A stretch of 7,711 bases of DNA from an uncultured Eubacteriales bacterium (GTDB taxonomy: Bacteria > Bacillota > Clostridia > Oscillospirales > Ruminococcaceae). Both the position numbers and the translations under genes were made by a program. Below the pieces are notes generated by a model. The model was not told the DNA's origin. It ran no database searches and saw only the letters and a program-made list of their open reading frames with translations. The stretch is taken from positions 1-7,711 of the forward strand of contig CAUHFD010000142.1 in the NCBI GenBank assembly GCA_959605275.1. The letters are read 5' to 3'. This document shows positions 1 through 5,970 of this stretch, one piece after another. Within the stretch, counting starts at the first letter, position 1. Every line of letters begins with the position of its first letter.

Positions 1-261
1 ATGCTGCTGGGCGTTTTCGGCTTTTTCAGCACCTTTATCATTTACGGCGGTATTATGAATATTGCAACTATGGTGATGGCGAGCGCCATTCCGGCATCCG
101 GTGTGGGGCTTGACTGGAATTCGTTGAAAATCTTATATATTTCAGGTGTACCTTATGATATCGCACATGGTTTGGCAACCGCCTTTTTTCTGTTTTTATT
201 TGGGGACAAAGTCATTAGAAAGGTCGAACGCGCAAAAATTAAATATGGTATGTATCGATGA
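1..261 (+). CDS. ECF transporter S component, C-terminal fragment (5' end outside window)
   Basis: The frame is open from the first base to a TGA at 259-261, giving 86 residues. This is about half of a usual S component (roughly 170-200 aa), so the ATG at position 1 is probably internal and the gene starts upstream of the window. The visible part has a hydrophobic helix around residues 3-26 (with the stretch STFIIYGGIMN) and another around 55-70, then a basic amphipathic tail (KVIRKVERAKIKYG). From memory of the family, this pattern (FG..STF.IYGGIMN, later an isoleucine-serine-glycine-x-P segment, and an ERxKxKYG end) is typical of clostridial ECF S components. S components bind the vitamin in the membrane and dock on a shared EcfA-EcfA'-EcfT module, which is not in view. 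The cbiZ gene 34 nt downstream suggests that the substrate is a cobamide or cobinamide. That substrate is inferred from context only. Confidence 0.68.
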   Translation: MLLGVFGFFSTFIIYGGIMNIATMVMASAIPASGVGLDWNSLKILYISGVPYDIAHGLATAFFLFLFGDKVIRKVERAKIKYGMYR

Positions 262-280
262 AAGAATGATTGTATCAGAA

Positions 281-287
281 AGGAAGG
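281..287 (+). promoter_or_regulatory. Ribosome binding site of cbiZ
   Basis: AGGAAGG lies 8 nt before the ATG at 296. It decides the start of cbiZ: the frame is open further upstream (ATGs at 146 and 266), but those codons have no comparable site, and the one at 146 lies deep inside the preceding gene. Confidence 0.75.
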
Positions 288-295
288 ACAGAAGA

Positions 296-1387
296 ATGCA
301 GCCGGAAGCATTACCGCCATTTTTATTTGAAACAGACGTTGTCCTGCGGTATGAGAAGTCAATTCAAATTCATTTTGCCGAAAAACGGCAGGTGTTAAGC
401 AGTTCTCCGCTCAACGGAGGATATCGGGAGGATTTATCCGCGGTATTCAATTTTGATGAGACGCCTGCAAAAGGGAAAAAATGTGTAATGCGCGCGTCGA
501 CTTATGAACAGCATATGAAATTAATTGCAGAAGAGCTTGGTCTGAATCCGACGAATTGTGCAGGATTAAGCACAGCGGCGCATATGAAATATGCCGCTTC
601 TGTTTCAAGCAGTTATAATGGCACTTCTGTTACAGCAATTGTAACGGGAGGAATCAATAAAAACGGCGGCAGAGCCGGCGACCCGGCTTCATGGGATGAA
701 CGTGCTTTCAGTGAGGAAAATCGACGGCATGGGACGGTGAATATTATGTTAGCTGTTGATTCTCATTTATCAGAGGGAGCAATGACTAAGGCAGTTGTTA
801 CCGCAACGGAAGCCAAAACTGCGGCAATTCAGGAATTGCTGGCGCAAAGCTTCTATTCCGACGGACTCGCTACCGGCACCGGAACAGACGGGATCATTGT
901 GATAGCCAATCCGCAATCCGAAATTTATTTGACAGATGCGGGACAGCATAGTAAGCTAGGCGAGTTGATCGGCAGCACTGTTCTTGCGGCAGTCAAGCGG
1001 GCGCTTTATCTGCAAACAGGGCTGGGATATCAACAACAACACAATGTGTTTTGCCGTATGAGACGTTTCGGAGTGACCGAACAAGGCATTACAGAACGTT
1101 TTTTAGAATCTCAACCGTCTCCAGAGAAGATCAGATTCTTTCGGCGCAGGATGAAAGAGGTTGCTTTACAAGATAAATTACTCACCTACACCTCTCTTTA
1201 TGCACATTTGTTGGATCAGTTAAAATGGGGAATGCTTTCACAGGAGGAGGCGGTTGCCGCAGGGAACAGCTTGCTCTGCCTTATGGAGATAAAGTACAGG
1301 ATTTCCGATTCATCCGATGATGGTTATGCTCAAATGATTGAACAGTATCAAAACGGATTATTTGATAAAATAATGAATGCTTCATAA
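296..1387 (+). CDS. cbiZ: Adenosylcobinamide amidohydrolase CbiZ with C-terminal extension
   Basis: The product is 363 aa. CbiZ hydrolyses adenosylcobinamide (and, in characterised bacterial enzymes, pseudo-B12-type cobamides) to adenosylcobyric acid, which lets the cell rebuild the cobamide with its preferred lower ligand. The family core is visible at about residues 10-245: the segment VLSSSPLNGGY (33-43), a GGRAGDPA block (about 124-131), and the glycine/threonine-rich ATGTGTDG block (192-199) followed by HSKLGELIG (about 218-226). Archaeal CbiZ proteins end near this point. Here about 115 further residues follow (from near 245), charged and mostly helical in appearance, with no motif I recognise. 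The start at 296 is chosen for its Shine-Dalgarno site. The gene lies 34 nt behind the ECF S-component gene and probably shares its transcript, which fits salvage and remodelling of imported corrinoids. The family call is secure; the exact substrate range is inferred. Confidence 0.9.
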   Translation: MQPEALPPFLFETDVVLRYEKSIQIHFAEKRQVLSSSPLNGGYREDLSAVFNFDETPAKGKKCVMRASTYEQHMKLIAEELGLNPTNCAGLSTAAHMKYAASVSSSYNGTSVTAIVTGGINKNGGRAGDPASWDERAFSEENRRHGTVNIMLAVDSHLSEGAMTKAVVTATEAKTAAIQELLAQSFYSDGLATGTGTDGIIVIANPQSEIYLTDAGQHSKLGELIGSTVLAAVKRALYLQTGLGYQQQHNVFCRMRRFGVTEQGITERFLESQPSPEKIRFFRRRMKEVALQDKLLTYTSLYAHLLDQLKWGMLSQEEAVAAGNSLLCLMEIKYRISDSSDDGYAQMIEQYQNGLFDKIMNAS

Positions 1388-1450
1388 ACAAATCAAAATA
1401 TTGATTTGTTCTAATGCTATTGTTGTTTACAAATTTTATTCAGTGAGCAT
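1385..1450. repeat. Palindromic repeat-like element, copy A
   Basis: Directly behind the cbiZ stop there is a perfect 10-bp hairpin (AACAAATCAA at 1387-1396, loop AATA, TTGATTTGTT at 1401-1410), followed by TTCTAATGCTATTGTTGTTT. The same order occurs at 7334-7380 (hairpin with core AAATCAAA/TTTGATTT, then TTCTAACGACTACCGTCGT, then ACAAA). The differences in the tail are mostly C/T changes and one missing base. The flanks TTCATAAACAA (1381-1391) and GTTGTTTA (1422-1429), and then TTCAG-GA-CATC (1440-1450), also match 7521-7576. I read it as a member of a small intergenic palindrome family. No T-tract follows the hairpin, so it is a poor intrinsic terminator. Confidence 0.5.
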
Positions 1451-1733
1451 CCATTGGTAAAGTTTTAGAATGAACTGCCCTCGTTGATTAGATAAACTCT
1501 GTCTGAGAAGCGAGGGCTGTCTGATTACAGCAAAAAATTTTTATTATGAAACAGGATTTGAGAAACAAATCCGTCGTGGAATAACAAAAAATAAACCTTG
1601 GATTTTTTAGTTGACTATTTTTTATTATGCTTGCTTTTTCTATAAAAAATCAAGTATAATAAAAATAGTTTTTCATAGATTACTGCTTTTTCTCATATCT
1701 TTATGATAGAACAGAAAAAAAGGTGGCAGTGCT
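1388..1733. other. Intergenic region between cbiZ and cwlD
   Basis: These 346 bases hold no convincing gene. From left to right they contain the palindromic element (to about 1450), a 7-bp GC-rich hairpin (GCCCTCG 1477-1483 / CGAGGGC 1511-1517, 27-nt loop), a small GCTGT/ACAGC hairpin (1516-1531) followed by AAAAAATTTTT, a sigma-A-like promoter (1631-1660) and the cwlD ribosome binding site AGGTGG (1721-1726). The two hairpins around 1477-1531, followed by the short T-run at 1538-1542, may together end the cbiZ transcript, but the geometry is not that of a strong terminator. Confidence 0.5.
1631..1660 (+). promoter_or_regulatory. Sigma-A-like promoter of cwlD-radA
   Basis: TTGCTT (1631-1636) and a perfect TATAAT (1655-1660) are separated by 18 nt, giving a start near 1667 and a leader of about 67 nt. 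A better -35 match, TTGACT at 1611-1616, lies 38 nt from this -10 and has no -10 of its own at the right distance. Known cwlD genes of Bacillus are read by sporulation sigma factors; no clear sporulation-type -10/-35 pair is apparent here, so regulation remains open. Confidence 0.55.
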
Positions 1734-2444
1734 ATGAGAGGAACAAAGCGGAAGTGGATTCCTATTGCTGTGATATTGGCGGCGGCAGTGATTGTTTATT
1801 TGGTGGTCAATTTTATCAATCGAAGCAGTCCGGTTTCTGTTTCTTCCATTGATCGAATTGACACAGTAGTAATCGATGCGGGGCACGGCGGTATTGACGG
1901 CGGCGCAACCGGTATCGGCGGAGTGGTCGAGAAAAACATTAATTTACAAATTGCATTAAAACTAAAGAATGTTTTGCAGGCAAATGGGTATCGGGTAGTT
2001 ATGATTCGGGAAACTGATACTTCTATTCATAGTTCAGGTAAAAGCATTGCTCAACAGAAAAAATCCGATATGAATAATCGTCTGAAAATAATCAATGAAA
2101 CACCTAATTCGCTGACTGTTTCGATTCATCAGAATCATTTTGAACAACAGCAGTACAGCGGTGCACAGATGTTTTACGGAAAGGTCAATACAGACAGCAA
2201 GATTTTGGCGGATTGCATTCAGAAGCGTTTTGTCGGTAATTTACAAAGTGACAATAAGCGTGAAATCAAACAGGCCGGAAAAGATCTGTATTTGATGTAT
2301 TATGCCAAAACGCCCATTGTGCTGGTAGAATGCGGATTTTTATCCAATCCGATTGAGTCCGCATTGTTATCCGATGATACTTATCAGAGCAAAGTGGCAT
2401 TTACTGTTTTTTCGGGCATTATGGATTATTTGCAAGTCGGATAG
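1734..2444 (+). CDS. cwlD: N-acetylmuramoyl-L-alanine amidase, CwlD type (Amidase_3)
   Basis: The product is 236 aa, almost the length of Bacillus subtilis CwlD. It has a basic N-terminus and one hydrophobic helix (about residues 9-27) that should act as an uncleaved signal anchor, then an Amidase_3 domain from residue 43 to the end. The zinc ligands of the family are visible: His51 in DAGHGG, Glu66 in VVEKN and His132 in SIHQNH. The catalytic Glu199 lies in VLVECGFLSNP. In spore formers CwlD removes the peptide from muramic acid, and with PdaA this yields the muramic-delta-lactam of the cortex that germination enzymes recognise. Assigning it to CwlD rather than a vegetative amidase rests on size, single-domain architecture and the YSGAQ...LVECGFLSNP pattern. 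The start is supported by AGGTGG 7 nt upstream. radA follows after 42 nt with no terminator between, so the two are probably co-transcribed. Confidence 0.85.
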   Translation: MRGTKRKWIPIAVILAAAVIVYLVVNFINRSSPVSVSSIDRIDTVVIDAGHGGIDGGATGIGGVVEKNINLQIALKLKNVLQANGYRVVMIRETDTSIHSSGKSIAQQKKSDMNNRLKIINETPNSLTVSIHQNHFEQQQYSGAQMFYGKVNTDSKILADCIQKRFVGNLQSDNKREIKQAGKDLYLMYYAKTPIVLVECGFLSNPIESALLSDDTYQSKVAFTVFSGIMDYLQVG

Positions 2445-2486
2445 TCAATAGAAAAGAATGTTAAACAGAGAGGAGCCTACTCAAGA

Positions 2487-3869
2487 ATGGCAAAAGCAAA
2501 GGAAGTTTATGTTTGCAATCAGTGCGGCTATGAAACCGCAAAATGGATGGGTAAATGTCCGAATTGCAATTCCTGGAATACATTAGAGGAACAGGAGGTT
2601 GTACCGCAGCCGAAATCTCAGAAAGCACAGTTAAACGGCGGCAGGGTAATCTCAAGTGCAGATATTTATAAAATGAATGAGATTGATACCGATGATGAAA
2701 TACGGTATTATACCGGCGTCGGTGAACTGGACCGCGTTTTGGGGGGCGGTATTGTTAAAGGCTCTTTGGTATTATTAGGCGGTGACCCCGGTATCGGAAA
2801 ATCGACTTTGCTTTTGCAGATATGTGAATTTTTAGGGCAAAATCTATCGATCTTATATGTGTCAGGCGAGGAATCGGTTAGACAGCTGAAATTACGGGCT
2901 TCGAGATTAGGCGTTAACAGCGATAATTTATATGTTGCGGCAAATACCGACATTGAATCGGTTGCGAATACGATTATGGCACAAAAGCCGGATATTGTAA
3001 TGGTGGATTCGATTCAGACCATGTCTTTGGCGGCGCTTAATTCTTCGCCAGGCAGCGTAACGCAAGTACGGGAATGTACCAACCTCCTGCTTCGGGTAGC
3101 AAAAGGGGAGGATATCCCTATTTTTATTGTGGGGCATGTCAACAAGGACGGAGCAATTGCCGGTCCCAAAGTGCTCGAACACATCGTTGACGCAGTGCTT
3201 TATTTTGAGGGGGATCGAAATCTATCGTATCGGATTTTGCGTGCTGTGAAAAACAGATATGGCTCGACGAATGAAATCGGTGTTTTTGAAATGCGGGATG
3301 ACGGTTTATCCGAGGTGCCGAATCCGTCTACGATGCTGTTGTCAGGCAGACCGCAAAATGTCAGCGGCACCTGTATTGCCTGCGTCATGGAGGGAACACG
3401 TCCGATTTTAGTGGACGTGCAGGCATTGGTGACCAAAACCGGCTTCGGAACGCCCAGACGCACCTCGACCGGTTTTGATTATAATCGCATGTCATTGATT
3501 ATTGCAGTATTGGAAAAACGAGCCGGATATTTTTTCGGAAATTTGGATACGTACGTCAATGTTGTGGGCGGCTTACGATTAGATGAGCCTGCGGCGGATC
3601 TTTCGATCGCGATTGCTTTGGTATCCAGTCTCAGAGATAAACCGATTGATGACGGTTTGGTGGCTTTCGGAGAACTGGGACTGGCGGGAGAGGTGCGGTC
3701 AGTATCCCATACGGTATCCAGAATTATAGAAGCAGATCGTCTGGGATTCTCAAAATGCATTGTGCCGGCGCAGTCGTTAAAGGAAATCAAGCATCCTGAA
3801 AAGCTTCGGATTGAAGTGGTGGGAGTATCAAACATTAAGCAAGCATTTGCAGCATTGGAGAAAAAATAG
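2487..3869 (+). CDS. radA: DNA repair protein RadA (Sms)
   Basis: The product is 460 aa, the normal full length. RadA is a RecA-like, hexameric DnaB-type ATPase that promotes branch migration during recombination, repair and transformation. Domains in order: a four-cysteine zinc finger (Cys10, Cys13, Cys24, Cys27); a linker; the RecA-like ATPase with Walker A GGDPGIGKST (98-107), Walker B IVMVDS (170-175) and the RadA-specific KNRYG motif (255-259); and a C-terminal Lon-protease-like domain (about 285-460, with GGLRLDEPAADLSIA) that in this family is structural. AGAGAGGAG ends 11 nt before the ATG, a slightly long but acceptable spacing. It follows cwlD at 42 nt. The reading frame is intact and no key residue is missing. 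Confidence 0.96.
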   Translation: MAKAKEVYVCNQCGYETAKWMGKCPNCNSWNTLEEQEVVPQPKSQKAQLNGGRVISSADIYKMNEIDTDDEIRYYTGVGELDRVLGGGIVKGSLVLLGGDPGIGKSTLLLQICEFLGQNLSILYVSGEESVRQLKLRASRLGVNSDNLYVAANTDIESVANTIMAQKPDIVMVDSIQTMSLAALNSSPGSVTQVRECTNLLLRVAKGEDIPIFIVGHVNKDGAIAGPKVLEHIVDAVLYFEGDRNLSYRILRAVKNRYGSTNEIGVFEMRDDGLSEVPNPSTMLLSGRPQNVSGTCIACVMEGTRPILVDVQALVTKTGFGTPRRTSTGFDYNRMSLIIAVLEKRAGYFFGNLDTYVNVVGGLRLDEPAADLSIAIALVSSLRDKPIDDGLVAFGELGLAGEVRSVSHTVSRIIEADRLGFSKCIVPAQSLKEIKHPEKLRIEVVGVSNIKQAFAALEKK

Positions 3870-3884
3870 AATCAGATAACTTTA

Positions 3885-3915
3885 AACCCGCTGATACTTT
3901 TCGTATCGGCGGGTT
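3885..3915. terminator. Hairpin terminator between convergent radA and phosphoesterase genes
   Basis: A 13-bp stem (AACCCGCTGATAC 3885-3897 / GTATCGGCGGGTT 3903-3915, one G-T pair) carries a 5-nt loop, TTTTC. It starts 15 nt after the radA stop and lies 21 nt beyond the stop of the minus-strand gene, the usual place for a shared terminator. Neither side has a long T-tract (TTCATTAT on +, TTTAAAG on -), so efficiency is uncertain. Confidence 0.72.
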
Positions 3916-3936
3916 CATTATGATCAAGCATAATAA

Positions 3937-4803
3937 TTATGTAGGTGTTACAGTAATCTCCACGATCTCCGGGAAGTTGAACAGACGAAATGGAAATCCG
4001 CTGTTTCCCAGTCCGCGGCTGATAATCAGTTTGGGATGTGTTCCATGAATTCCCTCGGTATAGTTTGGGAAAAATCCCTGCCCCGGTGCATATACCGGTC
4101 CGATAAACGGAAGGCGGAATTGTCCGCCATGTGCATGCCCCGAAAGCATGAGGTCAAAGTCGTATTTCTGATAGGATGCGTCGCCGATTGCTGCAAAATT
4201 TTCTGGATAGTGAGAAAGCAGCAATCTAAAGTTCTCATGCTGTTCCAATGAAGCGAACAAATCAGTATAATCGCGGTATACATATTTGCCTTTTTTTCTT
4301 TGATAATAATTTTGAAATGACCCTTGATTTTCATCCAACCCTAAAATCGTGATTCGGTTATCTTTGATTGGAATTTCAACAAGCTCATTTATCAGAACGA
4401 TAATTCCGGTGTTTTTTAATGTTGTAATGATTTCATTAAATCTTCCGCCGCGATGTTCATGATTTCCGGGAATATATATGACCGGGGCTGCAACGTTCAG
4501 TTCCCTTAAAAAAGCAGCCATATTATCGATATCAACCGAGCTGTCATCAATTAAATCACCGGTAAAGACGATAAAATCCGGTTTGCAGTCTAAAACAGAC
4601 TGATATAGTTTCCGGTTATTTTTTCCGAATTCTTTGCTGTGGAGATCAGACAGATGGACGATTTTAAATTCGGAAGATACGTCGGCGGTAACGGTATATC
4701 GCGATATTTGCAAATGATTGTTCTGAACAAAAAGAAAAGCAATCAAAATCCCGATTGTCAAGCATATTATTATAATCAGAAGTATGATTTTTATAGTATC
4801 CAC
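3937..4803 (-). CDS. Membrane-anchored metallophosphoesterase (YkuE/YaeI-like)
   Basis: The product is 288 aa from a GTG start at 4803. A hydrophobic N-terminal helix (about residues 3-26) anchors a calcineurin-like phosphoesterase domain that should face outside. All metal-site motifs of the family are present: SDLH (52-55, Asp53 and His55), GDLID (82-86), GNHE (113-116), His198 in LLSHYP, and GHAHGGQ (222-228). The C-terminal part (GFFPNYTEG..., ISRGLGNSG.PFR) matches the YkuE/YaeI group of phosphodiesterases; the substrate cannot be read from sequence. An ATG at 4848 would give 303 aa but would overlap the preceding gene by 17 nt and has no ribosome binding site. The GTG has an excellent one 7 nt upstream and begins 28 nt after the previous stop. 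It is the second gene of a two-gene operon with the TIGR02206-like membrane protein. Confidence 0.88.
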   Translation of the reverse strand: MDTIKIILLIIIICLTIGILIAFLFVQNNHLQISRYTVTADVSSEFKIVHLSDLHSKEFGKNNRKLYQSVLDCKPDFIVFTGDLIDDSSVDIDNMAAFLRELNVAAPVIYIPGNHEHRGGRFNEIITTLKNTGIIVLINELVEIPIKDNRITILGLDENQGSFQNYYQRKKGKYVYRDYTDLFASLEQHENFRLLLSHYPENFAAIGDASYQKYDFDLMLSGHAHGGQFRLPFIGPVYAPGQGFFPNYTEGIHGTHPKLIISRGLGNSGFPFRLFNFPEIVEITVTPT

Positions 4804-4810
4804 CTTAGCA

Positions 4811-4817
4811 CCCCTCC
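4811..4817 (-). promoter_or_regulatory. Ribosome binding site deciding the GTG start of the phosphoesterase
   Basis: On the minus strand this reads GGAGGGG and is 7 nt from the GTG at 4803-4801. It is located in the 28-nt gap between the two genes of the operon and is much stronger than anything in front of the in-frame ATG at 4848. Confidence 0.8.
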
Positions 4818-4831
4818 GGCATTTCAAGAAC

Positions 4832-5626
4832 TTATTGTGAAAGAGCATTTGCTTCGGCTGTATCGGCAGAAATGCAGTATTGGCGATTAGAGTGGTTTAG
4901 AATCATGGCTGGAATATAGGCAATAAACATCATCGCAATACCGCAGATTTCTAACCATAAAATTGGTATGTTAAAATACTGCAAAAACGGAAATAACTTA
5001 ATAATGTGAGGCGGCAGGGTGGTGGTCATAATATAATTAGTGCCGAAGAGATTGTTAAAAACGAAGATAGATGCAAAAATGATATTTCCTAAAAGAAAAG
5101 CCTTTTTTATATCTTTTAACTCTATTCGGTACTCCAGCACAAACAAGCAATACAGACCGGTGAGCAGCAAAATATGATGACTGATCACAAATTGATAGGA
5201 TAGGAAACGATCGGCGCGCATTGGTGTATTGGGCCAGATCATGGCAGGCAGGGGACCGATCCAAGTAAAAAAGTAAACCGAGCGAAAAAGTTTTTGGTTG
5301 CCGGTGATCAAAACGTACATAAACAGATATCCGCTGATAAAGCAAAGATGCAGCGGCAGATGTAATTTCCAACTATAAACACCTTTCAGGATAAAGAACA
5401 AATACAGCAACAACATATTTATAAAAAATATCGCTGCCATGATATATCGGAATTTTTCTTTATACTTCCATTGCTTTATCTGTGCCCGTTTTATGTACAT
5501 CAAAATGCCTATCACCAATGTCGATAACAAAAGAAAAATATGCGAGGAACCGAACAGATTGATTTTATCAACTTGGTCTGTTTCATCCAGAAAAAAATTA
5601 AGCCAAAATTCGGACAATAGATTCAT
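4832..5626 (-). CDS. TIGR02206 (YwaF-like) integral membrane protein
   Basis: The product is 264 aa with about seven predicted membrane helices (roughly residues 30-46, 60-82, 88-107, 114-131, 146-165, 176-192 and 222-243). Features that fit the TIGR02206/YwaF family are the HLPLHLC segment at the start of the third helix (89-95), the conserved polar patch WPNTPMRADRFLSYQF (131-146), HH at 150-151 and N.LFGTNYIM (about 191-200). No biochemical function is established for the family to my knowledge. The start codon ATG has only a weak ribosome binding site (GTGAAATGAG runs directly into it), although the promoter upstream is perfect, so low translation may offset strong transcription. The phosphoesterase gene follows after 28 nt and is presumably co-transcribed. 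The last 20 residues are polar and may protrude into the cytoplasm. Confidence 0.78.
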   Translation of the reverse strand: MNLLSEFWLNFFLDETDQVDKINLFGSSHIFLLLSTLVIGILMYIKRAQIKQWKYKEKFRYIMAAIFFINMLLLYLFFILKGVYSWKLHLPLHLCFISGYLFMYVLITGNQKLFRSVYFFTWIGPLPAMIWPNTPMRADRFLSYQFVISHHILLLTGLYCLFVLEYRIELKDIKKAFLLGNIIFASIFVFNNLFGTNYIMTTTLPPHIIKLFPFLQYFNIPILWLEICGIAMMFIAYIPAMILNHSNRQYCISADTAEANALSQ

Positions 5627-5653
5627 CTCATTTCACTTTCATTGTTTTTATTT

Positions 5654-5682
5654 ATTATATTCTCTGCAGATAATACTGTCAA
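5654..5682 (-). promoter_or_regulatory. Consensus sigma-A promoter of the membrane protein-phosphoesterase operon
   Basis: Read on the minus strand, TTGACA (5682-5677) and TATAAT (5659-5654) are separated by exactly 17 nt, a perfect match to the housekeeping consensus. Transcription should start near 5647, about 20 nt before the ATG at 5626. Confidence 0.85.
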
Positions 5683-5690
5683 GAAAATAG

Positions 5691-5721
5691 CCATATTCTT
5701 AAGGAATGATTAAGAATATGG
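5691..5721. promoter_or_regulatory. Perfect 12-bp inverted repeat, candidate operator
   Basis: CCATATTCTTAA (5691-5702) and TTAAGAATATGG (5710-5721) are perfect inverted repeats around a 7-nt centre (GGAATGA). The repeat ends 8 nt upstream of the minus-strand -35 box and 54 nt upstream of the plus-strand -35 box. No gene reads into it from either side, so a terminator role is unlikely. A binding site for a dimeric regulator is the better guess, but no regulator gene is nearby. Confidence 0.45.
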
Positions 5722-5775
5722 AGGACTAAGCTGATACTAAAAGAATAAAAACTATTGTATTTTTCGTATTTTCTA

Positions 5776-5804
5776 TTGACATATTTTGGCGGTTGATTTA
5801 TAAT
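5776..5804 (+). promoter_or_regulatory. Consensus sigma-A promoter of the riboswitch-oadB transcript
   Basis: TTGACA (5776-5781) and TATAAT (5799-5804) are separated by 17 nt, another perfect match. The predicted start near 5811 is exactly where the riboswitch P1 helix begins (5812), so the aptamer occupies the very 5' end of the RNA. Confidence 0.88.
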
Positions 5805-5810
5805 ATAACA

Positions 5811-5903
5811 ATAATAAAAGGGAGTAGCTTACGATTATTCGTGACAATCAGCGACATTCCGGCTTTTGGCCCGCTGTTGTATTAAAAAGCAAGACTTTTG
5901 TTA
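5811..5903 (+). promoter_or_regulatory. yybP-ykoY (manganese) riboswitch aptamer
   Basis: The leader has the conserved blocks and helix order of the yybP-ykoY class. P1.1 pairs 5812-5820 (ending AAAAG) with 5895-5903 (starting CTTTT), 9 bp with one U-G. The internal loop L1 carries GGGAGTAGC (from 5820) on the 5' side and AGCAAGAC (5888-5895) on the 3' side, both hallmarks of the class. P1.2 is GCTT 5827-5830 / AAGC 5887-5890. P2 is the small hairpin ACGA/TCGT (5831-5842, loop TTAT). P3 is ACAA-T-CAGCG (5844-5853) with CGCTG-TTGT (5872-5880), enclosing the CCGGCTTTTGGCC segment; its inner pairing I could not settle by eye. Members of this class bind Mn2+ between L1 and L3 and usually control Mn2+ exporters such as MntP, TerC-like proteins or P-type ATPases. 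Here the controlled gene is an OadB-family protein. Confidence 0.85.
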
Positions 5904-5932
5904 CAGTTAAGCCTGTAACAAAAGTCTTTTTT
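5891..5932 (+). terminator. Intrinsic terminator forming the riboswitch expression platform
   Basis: A perfect 16-bp stem (AAGACTTTTGTTACAG 5891-5906 / 5913-5928, loop TTAAGC) ends in six T residues (5927-5932). Its left arm contains the whole 3' strand of aptamer helix P1.1 (5895-5903), so aptamer and terminator cannot form together. Ligand binding that stabilises P1 should prevent termination, giving an ON switch as reported for other members of this class. Confidence 0.9.
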
Positions 5933-5958
5933 ACGGTAAAAAATAAATAATATATACT

Positions 5959-5963
5959 GGAGG
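5959..5963 (+). promoter_or_regulatory. Ribosome binding site deciding the TTG start of oadB
   Basis: GGAGG lies 7 nt before the TTG at 5971. No ATG or GTG is available at the right place in this frame, so the TTG is the start. The site lies 26 nt behind the terminator T-tract and is not covered by the aptamer, which supports control at the level of transcription. Confidence 0.8.
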
Positions 5964-5970
5964 TCTTTGT

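Noticed and set aside
146..295. An in-frame ATG at 146 would make CbiZ 413 aa.
   Set aside because: It lies within the preceding gene's coding sequence in another frame, has no ribosome binding site, and the added 50 residues do not belong to the CbiZ family. The ATG at 296 has a good site.
1586..1608. AAAAAAT/ATTTTTT hairpin as a terminator before the cwlD promoter.
   Set aside because: The stem is only A-T pairs and would be unstable; it is expected in such AT-rich DNA.
1611..1616. TTGACT as a -35 box for cwlD.
   Set aside because: No -10 lies at 16-18 nt; TATAAT at 1655 is 38 nt away. TTGCTT at 1631 gives normal spacing.
3479..3835. 118-codon open frame on the minus strand inside radA.
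   Set aside because: It is a shadow of the clearly coding radA frame, with no family resemblance and no start context.
4804..4848. ATG start at 4848 for the phosphoesterase.
   Set aside because: It would overlap the upstream gene by 17 nt and has no Shine-Dalgarno sequence, whereas GTG at 4803 has GGAGGGG at 7 nt.
5811..5903. Considered a Na+-sensing riboswitch because the gene is Na+-linked.
   Set aside because: The conserved blocks GGGAGTAGC and AGCAAGAC and the P1-L1-P2-P3 layout match the yybP-ykoY (Mn2+) class; I could not fit them to the Na+ class.
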